Below, piece by piece: positions 37,286-46,031 of a stretch of 64,000 bases of DNA. Both the position numbers and the translations under genes were made by a program. The notes under the pieces were generated by a model. It was not told the origin of the DNA and did not search any database. It worked only from the letters and a program-made list of their open reading frames with translations. The number at the start of each line of letters is the position of its first letter. The first letter of the stretch is position 1. The DNA is from Cohnella sp. CFH 77786 (GTDB lineage Bacteria > Bacillota > Bacilli > Paenibacillales > Paenibacillaceae), in the NCBI RefSeq assembly GCF_019400745.1, contig NZ_WJIB01000010.1, positions 62,001 through 126,000 of the forward strand. The letters are read 5' to 3'.

Positions 37286-38116
37286 ATGGCAAGGTTCAAT
37301 TGGAAGACATGGCTGTGGGCTCCGCTTCTCCTCGTCGCGGCAGCCGCCGCGGCCGCGAGCCCTGCACTCGCCGCCTCTCCGGACTTCACCGCCTACCAGA
37401 AGACGGCTTTCGACCGCTCGGTCGCGGCGGCGGACGAAACGCTGGGGACGAAGCTCAAGCAGCAGTTCGCGGAATTCGAAGCGCTGCGGGTGTCGAGCCG
37501 GGACTGGGAGCAGAAGATTTCCGACCTGCATTACCGCAGCGCGGACGAGATGGCGGCATTGCGCAAACGGATCCCGCTCATCGACGCGGACAAGATCGCC
37601 AAGCTGAAGCTGACGGTCGAGCAGACGAAGAAACAGCACCAGAATCTGTTCGATCTGTACCGCTCGGCCAATGACGGGCTGAAAGCGGCCCGGAAGCTGA
37701 AGAACAAGACCCTGACGGCTCTCCTTAACGCTCAGGTGGAAAGCCTGAAGCTGCCCGTGCTCCTCGCCCGCCAGGATATCAAGAACAAGGACACGGCCTA
37801 TCAGGCAGCCAAGAAAGCCGCGGCCGCCAAGATGAAGAAAGTGAGGAACACCCTGTCCGCCGTCTCCCCCGTCCAGACCCGGATCAAAGCGGCCAAGAGC
37901 GCCTTGACCGCCCCCAAGGACAGCCGCTGGACGGTATGGAAGAGCTTCACGCAATCCATCGGCAAGCGCGACGCCAAATCGGCCGCCGGATTCCTCGCGT
38001 CCGTGAACGCGCTCTCCCGGCAAATCATCGAGCGGCAACGGGACATTTTCGAGCTCGAAAGCCGGGTCGCGGACATTATCCGTACCGCGGAAGCCCAGCT
38101 TGTTCATCCAGGATAA
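37286..38116 (+). CDS. Secreted coiled-coil protein of unknown function
   Basis: A 276-residue protein with a signal peptide (basic start, Ala-rich core, probable cleavage after ALA near residue 30). The rest is almost entirely Lys/Ala/Gln-rich helix with heptad-like spacing and no recognised domain. It may bind the cell wall or other surface proteins. The RBS is AAGGGG. It lies downstream of the promoter-terminator pair, so its expression could depend on read-through. Confidence 0.72.
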   Translation: MARFNWKTWLWAPLLLVAAAAAAASPALAASPDFTAYQKTAFDRSVAAADETLGTKLKQQFAEFEALRVSSRDWEQKISDLHYRSADEMAALRKRIPLIDADKIAKLKLTVEQTKKQHQNLFDLYRSANDGLKAARKLKNKTLTALLNAQVESLKLPVLLARQDIKNKDTAYQAAKKAAAAKMKKVRNTLSAVSPVQTRIKAAKSALTAPKDSRWTVWKSFTQSIGKRDAKSAAGFLASVNALSRQIIERQRDIFELESRVADIIRTAEAQLVHPG

Positions 38117-38197
38117 TCAGTCCCTCGCACGGCCATAAAATCCGGGAAAGTGGCCATACTGTCTGGGAACGAATCCACGCCCCCGGAGGTGACGTGC

Positions 38198-38341
38198 ATG
38201 ACGGGACGCAACAATAAACCGGACAACGACGGCCCGGCTTCCTCTCCATCCCGCCTGGACCAGTTCGGCGACAAATGGTCCGAGAACGCGGACAGAAGGC
38301 CCAAGAAACCGCGGCCTGCCCAGAACGAAGGCAACTGCTGA
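38198..38341 (+). CDS. 47-residue polar small protein
   Basis: MTGRNNKPDNDGPASSPSRL... ending QNEGNC, very hydrophilic and Pro/Asn/Asp-rich, probably disordered. The ATG is preceded by GGAGGTGAC at 8-nt spacing and the gene is followed by a good terminator. No family was recognised. Confidence 0.65.
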   Translation: MTGRNNKPDNDGPASSPSRLDQFGDKWSENADRRPKKPRPAQNEGNC

Positions 38342-38349
38342 ACCCGAGC

Positions 38350-38376
38350 ACCGGCCCTTAAGGGTCGGTTTTTTTC
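38350..38376 (+). terminator. Terminator of the 47-residue protein gene
   Basis: ACCGGCCCTTAAGGGTCGGT folds into a stem with near-perfect pairing and is followed by seven T. Confidence 0.88.
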
Positions 38377-38427
38377 TTCGTATTGGGCATCATAAACGAA
38401 TACATAGCGCTTAGGAGGACTTCTTCC

Positions 38428-38985
38428 GTGTTCTCATTCATGTACGAGGCAGCGTGCGTCATCGTCTTCGGATTTGCCGCTCTCCGCCTGGCCGGCAAGA
38501 AAGTGATGGCGGAGATGACCACGCTGGAAATGGTTACCGTCTTGGCGATCGGCACGATCATCGGACATGCCGTGACGGAAAACGAGCTTTGGAAGACACT
38601 CGTGTGCATTTCCCTCTTCATCCTTATTCTGCTTGCTTTTCAGTTCCTCGCTTTGAAATTCCGATGGGTCGAACGGGTCATCATCGGACGGCCCACCTTG
38701 ATCATACGCGACGGACAAATCATCCGGCGCAACCTGACCAAGCTGCGCATGACGACGGAACAGTTGGAGCTGCGTTTCCGGGAGATCGGAATCTCCAATC
38801 TCTCCGATATCCGGACCGCGACGATCGAAATCAACGGCCAGATCGGATATGAATTGACGGAGTCGGCACAGCCGCTGACCCGGGGCCAAGCCGAACAAAT
38901 CCTCGCCCTGCTGAAGCTGCAGCTGCCGCCCTCCACAGGCAACACCGACGCTTTATTCGAGGAGATTCGGCGTTCCGATGGCTGA
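38428..38985 (+). CDS. DUF421 (YetF-like) membrane protein
   Basis: A 185-residue DUF421 protein: two or three N-terminal membrane helices and the conserved RLAGKKVMAEMTTLEMVTVLA-type segment, then a cytoplasmic domain with PTLIIRDGQIIRRNLTKLRMT. YetF-family proteins are linked to spore or membrane stress in Bacilli, but the biochemical role is not known. The GTG at 38428 has AGGAGG 9 nt upstream. Confidence 0.87.
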   Translation: MFSFMYEAACVIVFGFAALRLAGKKVMAEMTTLEMVTVLAIGTIIGHAVTENELWKTLVCISLFILILLAFQFLALKFRWVERVIIGRPTLIIRDGQIIRRNLTKLRMTTEQLELRFREIGISNLSDIRTATIEINGQIGYELTESAQPLTRGQAEQILALLKLQLPPSTGNTDALFEEIRRSDG

Positions 38986-39083
38986 GTTTGGAAGATGAGA
39001 ATCGGTTCAGATTCAACATAACGCCCAGAAAGCATGTTATAGTTTGTCCTGTCACGACAAATCCAGTCAACAGGAGGACGATT

Positions 39084-39614
39084 ATGAAATTTCCAAAATT
39101 GGCAAATAAATTGTTCCTTGCTTCTGTCCTCGGCCTGTCCCTGCTCGCTGCGCAGCTGTTCGGCGCCGGAGCCGGATCGGCATTCGCCGCGGCAGACGGG
39201 ACGGTTTCCACATCGGCATACTCGACCGCCTCTTCCAAAGCGGATAAGATCGTGAACTTCGCGAAATCCCTGCAGGGCAAAGTTCACTATGTATTCGGAG
39301 TGAACGATCCGAGCACTTATACGTTCGATTGCTCCTCTTTTACGAAATACGTCTTCGCGTCTCAAGGCATTAACCTCAAGTGGAGCTCGCGCGCCCAGAG
39401 CCGGCAAGGCGAGTACGTGGCCGAAAGCGACCTGCAGCCCGGCGATCTCGTGTTCTTCAGCGTAAGCGTGAAAGGACAAGTCAACCACGTCGGGATCTAT
39501 ATCGGGGACGGCAAATTCATCCACAACACGATCGGCAAGAACATCAACGGCATCCGAATCGGCGACCTCAGCAAGTACAGCAGCCGTTACATTACGGCCA
39601 GAAGGGTTCTGTAA
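39084..39614 (+). CDS. NlpC/P60 cell-wall hydrolase
   Basis: A 176-residue secreted endopeptidase with a signal peptide (cleavage near SAFAA, residue 34). The NlpC/P60 domain carries catalytic Cys in FDCSSFTKYVF, His in VNHVGIYIGDG and a third polar residue in HNT. There is no separate wall-binding domain. ATG 39084 has CAGGAGGAC upstream. It likely cleaves gamma-D-Glu-mDAP bonds in peptidoglycan stems. Confidence 0.9.
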   Translation: MKFPKLANKLFLASVLGLSLLAAQLFGAGAGSAFAAADGTVSTSAYSTASSKADKIVNFAKSLQGKVHYVFGVNDPSTYTFDCSSFTKYVFASQGINLKWSSRAQSRQGEYVAESDLQPGDLVFFSVSVKGQVNHVGIYIGDGKFIHNTIGKNINGIRIGDLSKYSSRYITARRVL

Positions 39615-39638
39615 CCAACCTTTCCCTCCCTTTTCAGC

Positions 39639-39676
39639 ACGCTGTCCGACACCCTGTCGGTCAGCGTGTTTTTTTG
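39639..39676 (+). terminator. Terminator of the NlpC/P60 gene
   Basis: CACGCTG-CCGACA pairs with TGTCGG-CAGCGTG around a 3-nt loop, followed by seven T. Confidence 0.9.
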
Positions 39677-39752
39677 TTGCCCGCATCGGGCACGCCGCCC
39701 TCATGGTCCAGACCCCCTCCCGCATATATAGTGAGGAAGGGAGGTTCTTGCG

Positions 39753-40253
39753 ATCAATTCCGCCGTTTTTCGAGCCGTCTTCCTCGTCCTAGCCTTATTT
39801 TTCATCCCGATCGCCGCCGTACAGGCGGGGTCCGTGCCGCTTCCGGACAAATACGCAAAAGAAGAGCAATTCATCGTCATCGACAATTCCGATAACGTGC
39901 TCCGCTATTATGAAAACGGAAAGCTGGTGAAGCAATTCTCCGTCGCGACCGGGAAGAAGAAAACCCCGACGCCGGAAGGCCTGTTCACGATCCGCGAGAA
40001 GATCAAAAACCGGCCGTACTACAAGGAGAAAATCAAAGGCGGCGACCCGAGGAATCCGCTTGGGGACCGGTGGCTCGGCTTGAAGGTGAAGATCGGCAAT
40101 CAGGTTTCCTATGCCTATGGGATCCATGGAACGAACAATGAGAAATCCATCGGCAAATACGTATCCAAAGGCTGTATCCGCATGCACAATAAGGACGTGC
40201 GCTGGCTCTACGAGAAGATCAAGGTCGGAACGCCCGTGTGGATCACGAAATAG
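39753..40253 (+). CDS. L,D-transpeptidase (YkuD), probable ATC start
   Basis: YkuD-domain enzyme that cross-links peptidoglycan or attaches proteins to it. The catalytic region is IHGTNNEKS then SKGCIRMHN (His and Cys present). A classical start exists only at GTG 39834, which would remove export. In-frame codons upstream encode a good signal peptide (NSAVFRAVFLVLALFFIP, cleavage after VQA). The only plausible start there is ATC at 39753, placed 8 nt after AAGGGAGG. A sequencing error or true rare start is possible; the core assignment is firm. Confidence 0.82.
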   Translation: MNSAVFRAVFLVLALFFIPIAAVQAGSVPLPDKYAKEEQFIVIDNSDNVLRYYENGKLVKQFSVATGKKKTPTPEGLFTIREKIKNRPYYKEKIKGGDPRNPLGDRWLGLKVKIGNQVSYAYGIHGTNNEKSIGKYVSKGCIRMHNKDVRWLYEKIKVGTPVWITK

Positions 40254-40281
40254 TCGCCCGCTCCGCTCTGGAAGGCAGATA

Positions 40282-40310
40282 AAAACCCAACCCCGCGAGG
40301 GTTGGGTTTT
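40282..40310. terminator. Bidirectional terminator between ldt and the YdjO-like gene
   Basis: AAAACCCAACCC and GGGTTGGGTTTT form a 12-bp stem with a 5-nt loop. Flanking A and T runs make it usable from both sides, fitting the convergent genes. Confidence 0.88.
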
Positions 40311-40325
40311 CCTGTATCGGAAATC

Positions 40326-40538
40326 CTATTTCGAATATTTTCGGATCGCGGCGGTGTTGACGAGAACAGGCAAGCTTCTCATGCCGCTCTCCATGGGGGA
40401 ATGACATCTAGGACAGACCGGCTCTGCGGCAAAGGAGAAATTGACCCTCATCCAGCCGTTGCAATTCTCCCGGGTGCACGACCAGACAGGGGTCATTTCC
40501 TCCGGCAGCTCTTCGAACGTCTTTTTGCGCGAATACAT
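40326..40538 (-). CDS. ydjO: Cold-inducible YdjO-like zinc-ribbon protein
   Basis: A 70-residue protein with RKKTFEELPEEMTPVWSC at the start and two Cys pairs (CTRENC-type and CPRC) forming a zinc ribbon, matching the YdjO family of cold-induced Bacillus proteins. ATG 40538 has GGAAGGGGG upstream. It lies downstream of a cold-shock gene on the same strand, which supports a cold-response link. Molecular function unknown. Confidence 0.85.
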   Translation of the reverse strand: MYSRKKTFEELPEEMTPVWSCTRENCNGWMRVNFSFAAEPVCPRCHSPMESGMRSLPVLVNTAAIRKYSK

Positions 40539-40643
40539 GGGAATCGCCCCCTTCCTCCCTAGCATGCCCCCGAACCGCCAAAATACCCCGAAAATGTAAA
40601 ACAAGCGCCGAAAGGGGGCGGACTAACCGAACGGTCAATCTCA

Positions 40644-40698
40644 GAAAAAAAAAGATCGCCTGGTCTCCCGCCAGGAAAGCAGGATCACAAGCGATCTT
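40644..40698 (-). terminator. Terminator of the cold-shock gene
   Basis: On the minus strand AAGATCGC pairs with GCGATCTT, with an inner CCTGG/CCAGG stem, followed by a run of about nine T. Confidence 0.88.
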
Positions 40699-40719
40699 CC
40701 CGTTGAATCGCGATCGGTC

Positions 40720-40923
40720 TTACAGCTTAACCACGTTCTCGGCTTGCGGGCCGCGGTTGCCTTGGACGACGCTGAACTCAACGCGCTGGCCTTCGTCGAG
40801 GCTCTTGAAGCCATCGCCGACGATTGCGCTGAAGTGAACGAATACGTCGTTGCCGCCTTCGACTTCGATGAAGCCGTAGCCTTTCTCGGCGTTGAACCAT
40901 TTTACCGTTCCTTGTTGCGACAT
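40720..40923 (-). CDS. Cold-shock protein, CspA family
   Basis: A 67-residue single OB-fold RNA chaperone. RNP1 is KGYGFIEV and RNP2 VFVHFSAI, with [11 protein letters not shown] at the N-terminus. ATG 40923 has AAGGAGGTG at 8-nt spacing; a GTG three codons upstream is not needed. It melts mRNA structure and acts at low temperature or in stationary phase. Family members are numerous, so the exact paralogue is not assigned. Confidence 0.95.
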   Translation of the reverse strand: MSQQGTVKWFNAEKGYGFIEVEGGNDVFVHFSAIVGDGFKSLDEGQRVEFSVVQGNRGPQAENVVKL

Positions 40924-40970
40924 GCAGTACACCTCCTTTTTTCCCGTACATGACTTCTTTATTTCGGCAG

Positions 40971-41035
40971 AAATAAAAAACTCACATATTGTACAAGGTT
41001 ATTCGCCCCAACCATAACCCTCTACAATATGCGAG
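40971..41035 (-). terminator. Long terminator hairpin of the fru operon, upstream of csp
   Basis: On the minus strand CTCGCATATTGTA pairs with TACAATATGTGAG (one mismatch), with an inner GTTAT/ATAAC stem, followed by TTTTTTATTT. It ends transcription of ptsI. Its 3' arm contains TACAAT, which may be the -10 of csp, so the two signals overlap. Confidence 0.8.
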
Positions 41036-41176
41036 TTCAGGTCAAAATTTGAAGCAATGTCATCGTAACACATTCCATCGGGAAAAGCAAACGCGGAAAA
41101 GCAAAATCGTGAAATTGGAACTTCCGACCCCGTCCGTTCACCCCGTCCTTCTGCGGCCGGGGCGATGACGGATGGA

Positions 41177-42919
41177 TTAAGCGCGGAACGCTTCAAGCGC
41201 CTCCCGCACTTCGGCCGCCGTATCCATGTCCAGGATCCGTTCGGCCAAAGTCCGGCATTCGGCGGCGTTCAGCCGGGTGATCTCGCGTTTGATTTTGCGG
41301 ATCGCGGACGGAGACATGCTCCACTCGTGGAGTCCCAGACCGACTAGAAGCGGAGCGGCTAGAGGGTCCCCGGCCATGCTGCCGCACATGCCCGTCCACT
41401 TGCCGTGGAGGATCGACGCATCGATGACCTGCTTGATCAGCCGAATGACCGCAGGATGGAAATAATCGTACAGGCCGGACACCCGTTCGTTCATCCGGTC
41501 AACAGCCACCGTATACTGGACGAGGTCGTTCGTTCCGATGCTGAAGAAATCCACTTCGCGGGCGAACCGATCGGCTTGCAGCGCCGCGGCGGGGATTTCG
41601 ACCATGATGCCGAGCTCGACCTTGTCCGCGATGGGCACTCCCTCCGCATGCAGCTCCGCGCGGACCTCTTCGCACATCTTTTTCGCCTGCCTCCACTCCT
41701 GCAGACCCGAAATCATCGGGAACATGATCTTCAGCGTGCCGTACGCGCCGGCCCGCAGAATCGCGCGAAGCTGGGTCCTCAGCAGCTCGGGACGATCCAG
41801 GCACAGGCGGATGGCGCGATACCCGAGGAACGGATTCAGCTCATGCGGCAGCTCCAGATAGGGCAGCTCCTTGTCGCCCCCGATATCGAGCGTCCGGATA
41901 ATCACGGGTCGCCCCTGCATCGATTCCGCGACCTGCTTGTAAGCCTGGAATTGCGTCTCCTCGTCGGGCATGGCGCTTCGGCTCATGAACAGGAATTCGG
42001 TCCGGTACAAGCCGACCGCTTCCGCGCCCTGCTCCGGCAAACCCGCAGCTTCCTCCGGCGTGCCGATATTGGCCGCGATTTCGGCGCGGAATCCGTCCAC
42101 GGTGACCGCTTCTTGATTCGCGTACGCTTGCAGCTGCTGCCGGCTCTCCTCCTGCAGGCGCATTTTCTCGCGGGCGGCTTCTACGGTCGAGGGATCGGGA
42201 TGGATCACGCACTCGCCGGTCGTACCATCGATGACGAGTAAGTCCCCGGTACGGATCGAATCGATACCGCTGCCCGCTCCCAAGACGGCGGCAATTCCGA
42301 GCGAGTTAGCCAGGATGGCCGTGTGGGACGTTTTCCCGCCGATCCGCGTGACGAAGCCGAGCACGAACCGGCGGTCCAGCTGAACCGTGTCCGACGGCGT
42401 CAAATCATCCGCGACGATAATCGTTTCCTCCCGGATATCGGACAACCGGCTCACTTCCCGGCCGATTACGTACGTCAGCATCCTGCCGCCGATGTCCCGG
42501 ACATCGGCGGCCCTCTCGCGCATATACTCGACAGGCATGCTCTCGAACAGGCCCGCCGTACGCTCGGTGACTTTCCGAACGGCGGCCGCGGCCGACCACT
42601 GCTCCTGCCGGATCAGCTGCTCCATGGGCGGAAAGAAGACGGGGTCGTTCAGCATGCTGACTTGCCCCTTCAGAATGACCGCCTTCTCTTCCCCGAGCTT
42701 CTCCTGCGTCTGCGCGATCAGCTGCTCCAAGTCTTGCAGGCAACGGGCCTTGGCTTCGTGAAGCCGGGCGATCTCGCGATCCGGGGCGTCCGTTTTCGTC
42801 TCTTCGGCTTCTTCAAGCCGGACCGGAGCATAGACGAACGCCTTCCCGACCCTGACGCCTTCCGAGACGCCCAATCCCCCAATCCGGATTTCCGCCGGCT
42901 TACCTCTCACCGTGTCCAT
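41177..42919 (-). CDS. ptsI: PTS enzyme I
   Basis: A 580-residue phosphoenolpyruvate-protein phosphotransferase. Phospho-acceptor His199 lies in GGKTSHTAILA. The C-terminal PEP-binding barrel contains LYRTEFLFMSR and DFFSIGTNDLVQY. It phosphorylates HPr. Its ATG overlaps the HPr stop by one base. Its place in a fructose operon suggests a dedicated or second EI beside a housekeeping copy elsewhere (not seen). Confidence 0.95.
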   Translation of the reverse strand: MDTVRGKPAEIRIGGLGVSEGVRVGKAFVYAPVRLEEAEETKTDAPDREIARLHEAKARCLQDLEQLIAQTQEKLGEEKAVILKGQVSMLNDPVFFPPMEQLIRQEQWSAAAAVRKVTERTAGLFESMPVEYMRERAADVRDIGGRMLTYVIGREVSRLSDIREETIIVADDLTPSDTVQLDRRFVLGFVTRIGGKTSHTAILANSLGIAAVLGAGSGIDSIRTGDLLVIDGTTGECVIHPDPSTVEAAREKMRLQEESRQQLQAYANQEAVTVDGFRAEIAANIGTPEEAAGLPEQGAEAVGLYRTEFLFMSRSAMPDEETQFQAYKQVAESMQGRPVIIRTLDIGGDKELPYLELPHELNPFLGYRAIRLCLDRPELLRTQLRAILRAGAYGTLKIMFPMISGLQEWRQAKKMCEEVRAELHAEGVPIADKVELGIMVEIPAAALQADRFAREVDFFSIGTNDLVQYTVAVDRMNERVSGLYDYFHPAVIRLIKQVIDASILHGKWTGMCGSMAGDPLAAPLLVGLGLHEWSMSPSAIRKIKREITRLNAAECRTLAERILDMDTAAEVREALEAFRA

Positions 42920-43191
42920 TATGCTTCTCCGAAGCCGCTCTCAACCAGCGACACGAGAGCCTCCAGCGCTTCCGACTCGTCCGGGCCGTCGGCGGTTATC
43001 GTGATGACGCTGCCCTGCTGAAGCCCCAGCGTCATGAGCCCGAGAATGCTTTTGCCGTCTGCACGCACGCCATTCGCTTCTACCGCGATGTTGATTTGAG
43101 ATTGAAACTTGCCCGCCTGTTCCGTGAACAGCTGGGCGGGGCGAATGTGAAAGCCCGCCGCGTTCCGGATCGTGGCTTGTTTGGATACCAT
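42919..43191 (-). CDS. ptsH: PTS phosphocarrier HPr
   Basis: A 90-residue HPr. His15 is in AAGFHIRPA and the regulatory serine (Ser48) in GKSILGLMTLG, so both EI phosphorylation and HPr-kinase control look possible. The C-terminal region is typical. It lies between EIIA and EI genes within the fructose operon. Confidence 0.95.
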   Translation of the reverse strand: MVSKQATIRNAAGFHIRPAQLFTEQAGKFQSQINIAVEANGVRADGKSILGLMTLGLQQGSVITITADGPDESEALEALVSLVESGFGEA

Positions 43192-43211
43192 GACGCGTCG
43201 CTCCCTGTCTA

Positions 43212-43664
43212 TTAGATGGTCTGCAGCAGCTGGGTCAGTTCGGCCGGCTCGCGTACGGCCAGAAGACGGCTGCGGAAATCTTCGTCAATGAGTTTGCGGG
43301 AAATGGCAATCAGAATCTGCAAATGCTCGTTGCCGGCCGCCGCCTCCGGGACCGCGATCATGAACACCGCGGAGACGGGTTGACCGTCCAGCGAGTCCCA
43401 GTCGGCGGGCTGCGCCAGTTTGGCGAATGCGAGGCCGGGTTTGCCGACTCCTGCGGATTTGCCGTGCGGAATCGCGACGCCGAAGCCGATTCCCGTGGAA
43501 CCGGTTTTCTCCCGGTTCGTGACCGCCGCGAGGTACGCGGCCGAATCGGTTACGCAGCCGGAAGCGGCCAGCGCGTCCACCATTTTCCCGATAACTTCGG
43601 ATTTATCCGCCGCTTCTAGCGGGATCAAGATCGCTTGTTCGCTCAGAAGTTCGCTTACGTTCAT
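43212..43664 (-). CDS. PTS fructose EIIA
   Basis: A 150-residue EIIA of the mannitol/fructose family. The phospho-acceptor is His67 (GVAIPHGKS). It accepts phosphate from HPr and passes it to the EIIB domain of the neighbouring EIIBC. It is a separate polypeptide here, not fused as in many FruA proteins. Confidence 0.93.
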   Translation of the reverse strand: MNVSELLSEQAILIPLEAADKSEVIGKMVDALAASGCVTDSAAYLAAVTNREKTGSTGIGFGVAIPHGKSAGVGKPGLAFAKLAQPADWDSLDGQPVSAVFMIAVPEAAAGNEHLQILIAISRKLIDEDFRSRLLAVREPAELTQLLQTI

Positions 43665-43688
43665 CGCAATGCCCTCCTGGGTGGTGAC

Positions 43689-45065
43689 TTAGTTCACCGT
43701 TTTTTTCAAAATCGAAATCATGAGCGCGGTAACGACAGTACCGATCGCGATCGCCAGCGCGTACAGCCCCAGGTTCGTCACGGCGTTCGGGATCGCGAGC
43801 ACGAAGATCCCTCCGTGGGGCGCCTTCAGCGTAGCCCCGAACAGCATGGACAAGGCACCCGTCACCGCGGAGCCCGCCATAATGGATGGGATGACGCGGA
43901 AAGGATCGCTCGCCGCGAATGGAATCGCGCCTTCCGTGATGAACGAGATTCCGAGCACGGCGGCCGATTTGCCGGCATCCTTCTCTTCTTGCGTGAATTT
44001 CTTCCGGGCGATCAGCGTCGCGAGCCAAAGGCCGAGCGGAGGCGTCATCCCCGCGGCCATAACCGCGGCCATCGGACCGTAAACCTGGCTCGCGGTAAGG
44101 CCGACCGCGAACGTGTACGCCGCTTTGTTCACCGGACCGCCCATATCGAAGGCCATCATCGCTCCGAGCAGCAAGCCGAGCAGAACCGCGTTCGCAGAGC
44201 CGATCGATTTCAGCCAATCCGTCAGTCCGTCCATAATCGCTTTCACAGGTTCCCCGATCACGTATACCATCATGAGTCCGGTGAACGCCGTCGCGAGCAG
44301 CGGGATGAGCAGAATCGGCTTCAAGCCCTCCAGGTTGCGGGGAAGCTTGATCGCTTTCTTGAGCCACAGCGCCGAGTAGCCCGCCAGGAAGCCGGCCAGG
44401 ATGCCTCCGAGGAATCCTGCACCCGTATGAGCAGCCATCATCCCGCCGACGAGTCCGGGTGCGAGCCCCGGTTTCTCCGCGATCGAGAAGGCAATGAAAC
44501 CGGCAAGAATGGGCACCATGAGCCCGAATGCGCCCGTACCGCCGCCGATGGCCATCAATGCGGCCGGAAGCGTTCCTTCTACCTCAAACGCCTTGATTCC
44601 CCAAATGAAGGAAATCGCGATCAGCAGGCCGCCCGCCACGACGAGCGGAAGCATGTGGGACACGCCGGTCATCAAGTGCTTGTAGGGACCGGACCTGGAG
44701 GCGCTGCGGTTCGCCTTCGTCTTCTCCACCTGCCGGAGGTAATCGTCCGCATCCGCGGCTTTCATGTCCAATGCCCGGTCGATCAATCCGTTCGGATCCT
44801 TGATCGCTTGGGCGACGGGCACCTTCACGACCGGTTTGCCTTCGAAACGGGATTCCAACACGTCCGTATCCGCGGCCACGATAATCGCATGCGCCTCCGC
44901 AATCTCCTTCTCCGTGAATTCGTTCTCGACGCCGACCGCTCCGCGGGTTTCCACTTTGATCTCGACCTGCTTCTCTTTCGCGGCTTTGGCCAGCGACTCG
45001 GCCGCCATGTAGGTATGGGCGACACCGGTCGGACAAGCGGTTACGGCAAGGATTTTCTTCGCCAT
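43689..45065 (-). CDS. fruA: PTS fructose EIIBC permease
   Basis: A 458-residue protein. The N-terminal EIIB domain (about 1-100) has phospho-acceptor Cys11 in [14 protein letters not shown]. The EIIC domain (about 120-458) has some nine membrane segments, including [15 protein letters not shown] and [13 protein letters not shown]. It imports fructose as fructose-1-phosphate, matching the adjacent fruK. No EIIA domain is fused. Confidence 0.93.
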   Translation of the reverse strand: MAKKILAVTACPTGVAHTYMAAESLAKAAKEKQVEIKVETRGAVGVENEFTEKEIAEAHAIIVAADTDVLESRFEGKPVVKVPVAQAIKDPNGLIDRALDMKAADADDYLRQVEKTKANRSASRSGPYKHLMTGVSHMLPLVVAGGLLIAISFIWGIKAFEVEGTLPAALMAIGGGTGAFGLMVPILAGFIAFSIAEKPGLAPGLVGGMMAAHTGAGFLGGILAGFLAGYSALWLKKAIKLPRNLEGLKPILLIPLLATAFTGLMMVYVIGEPVKAIMDGLTDWLKSIGSANAVLLGLLLGAMMAFDMGGPVNKAAYTFAVGLTASQVYGPMAAVMAAGMTPPLGLWLATLIARKKFTQEEKDAGKSAAVLGISFITEGAIPFAASDPFRVIPSIMAGSAVTGALSMLFGATLKAPHGGIFVLAIPNAVTNLGLYALAIAIGTVVTALMISILKKTVN

Positions 45066-45068
45066 CGT

Positions 45069-46031
45069 TTACTCCTCCTTAAGGGGGTTCATGGTTGAAA
45101 TTCGAGTAATATCGACCCGTTCCAGCGATTGCCGCACTTCTTCCAGCGTTGCAACCTCCGTGCCCGGCTTGGATGCGGTGATCGTACCCGCGGCGGAAGT
45201 CATTCTTGCCGTCTGTTCCGGGTTCATTCCGTTCAGCAGGCTGTAAGCCAACACCGCGGCCATGGAATCCCCGGCTCCTACCGTGCTTAGCGGCACGATC
45301 GGGAACGGCCGGGCCCGGTACGCCTCCCCTTCGGTGACGAGGATCGAACCTTCCCCGCCCATCGAGACGAGCACCTGCGAGATTCCTTTGCGGATGAGCC
45401 CTCTCGCCGCACCGACGATTTGATCGTCCGTCGTCAGCGCGGTGCCGAGCAGCGCCTCGAGCTCGTGGATGTTCGGCTTCAAGGCGTACGGCGCCGCTTC
45501 GATGCCTTCCGCAAGCGCCTCGCCATCCGCGTCCAGGATCGTTCGCACGCCCGCCCGGTTCGCCATTCCGATCAGCTTGCGATAGAAGTCGGGCGACACT
45601 CCGGGCGGCAAGCTGCCTCCCAGCACGACCAATTCGGCCTCTCGCAGCTTCGCCTCGAACTGACGGACGAATTCGTCCTGCAAAGCCTCACCCGGGCGGA
45701 ACCCGGCTTCGTTCAATTCCGTCGTTTGCTTCGTATATTCGTCTACGACCTTCAGGTTGGTGCGCGTCTCTCCCTCCCCCTGCAGCAGGACGGAGGGGAT
45801 GCCGGCCTCTTGAAGTCTCTCCTGGATCACGCTGCCTCCGCGCCCGGCTGTAATCCCCCAAGCGACGACGGGAATCGAAAACCGTTTCAGCACTTTGGCT
45901 ACATTAATGCCTTTGCCGCCGGCATCGGTTCTTACCGTTTGAATCCGGTTCAGCTGTCCGAGGGCAAAATGTTCGACGGTTACGGTTTTGTCCACGGCCG
46001 GATTCATCGTAACCGTGTATACGGCTTTCAT
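45069..46031 (-). CDS. fruK: 1-phosphofructokinase
   Basis: PfkB-family kinase of 320 residues making fructose-1,6-bisphosphate from fructose-1-phosphate. It begins YTVTMNPAVDKTVTV, with GGKGINVAKVLKR for sugar binding and the catalytic C-terminal motif VGAGDSMAAVLAY. The true start (46031) overlaps the fruR stop as ATGA; a longer frame into fruR is rejected. It lies 3 bp before the EIIBC gene. Confidence 0.95.
   Translation of the reverse strand: MKAVYTVTMNPAVDKTVTVEHFALGQLNRIQTVRTDAGGKGINVAKVLKRFSIPVVAWGITAGRGGSVIQERLQEAGIPSVLLQGEGETRTNLKVVDEYTKQTTELNEAGFRPGEALQDEFVRQFEAKLREAELVVLGGSLPPGVSPDFYRKLIGMANRAGVRTILDADGEALAEGIEAAPYALKPNIHELEALLGTALTTDDQIVGAARGLIRKGISQVLVSMGGEGSILVTEGEAYRARPFPIVPLSTVGAGDSMAAVLAYSLLNGMNPEQTARMTSAAGTITASKPGTEVATLEEVRQSLERVDITRISTMNPLKEE

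Noticed and set aside
43635-45098. 487-codon plus-strand frame opposite EIIBC
   Set aside because: Antisense shadow with His/Arg-rich, low-complexity protein; the minus-strand EIIBC is clear.
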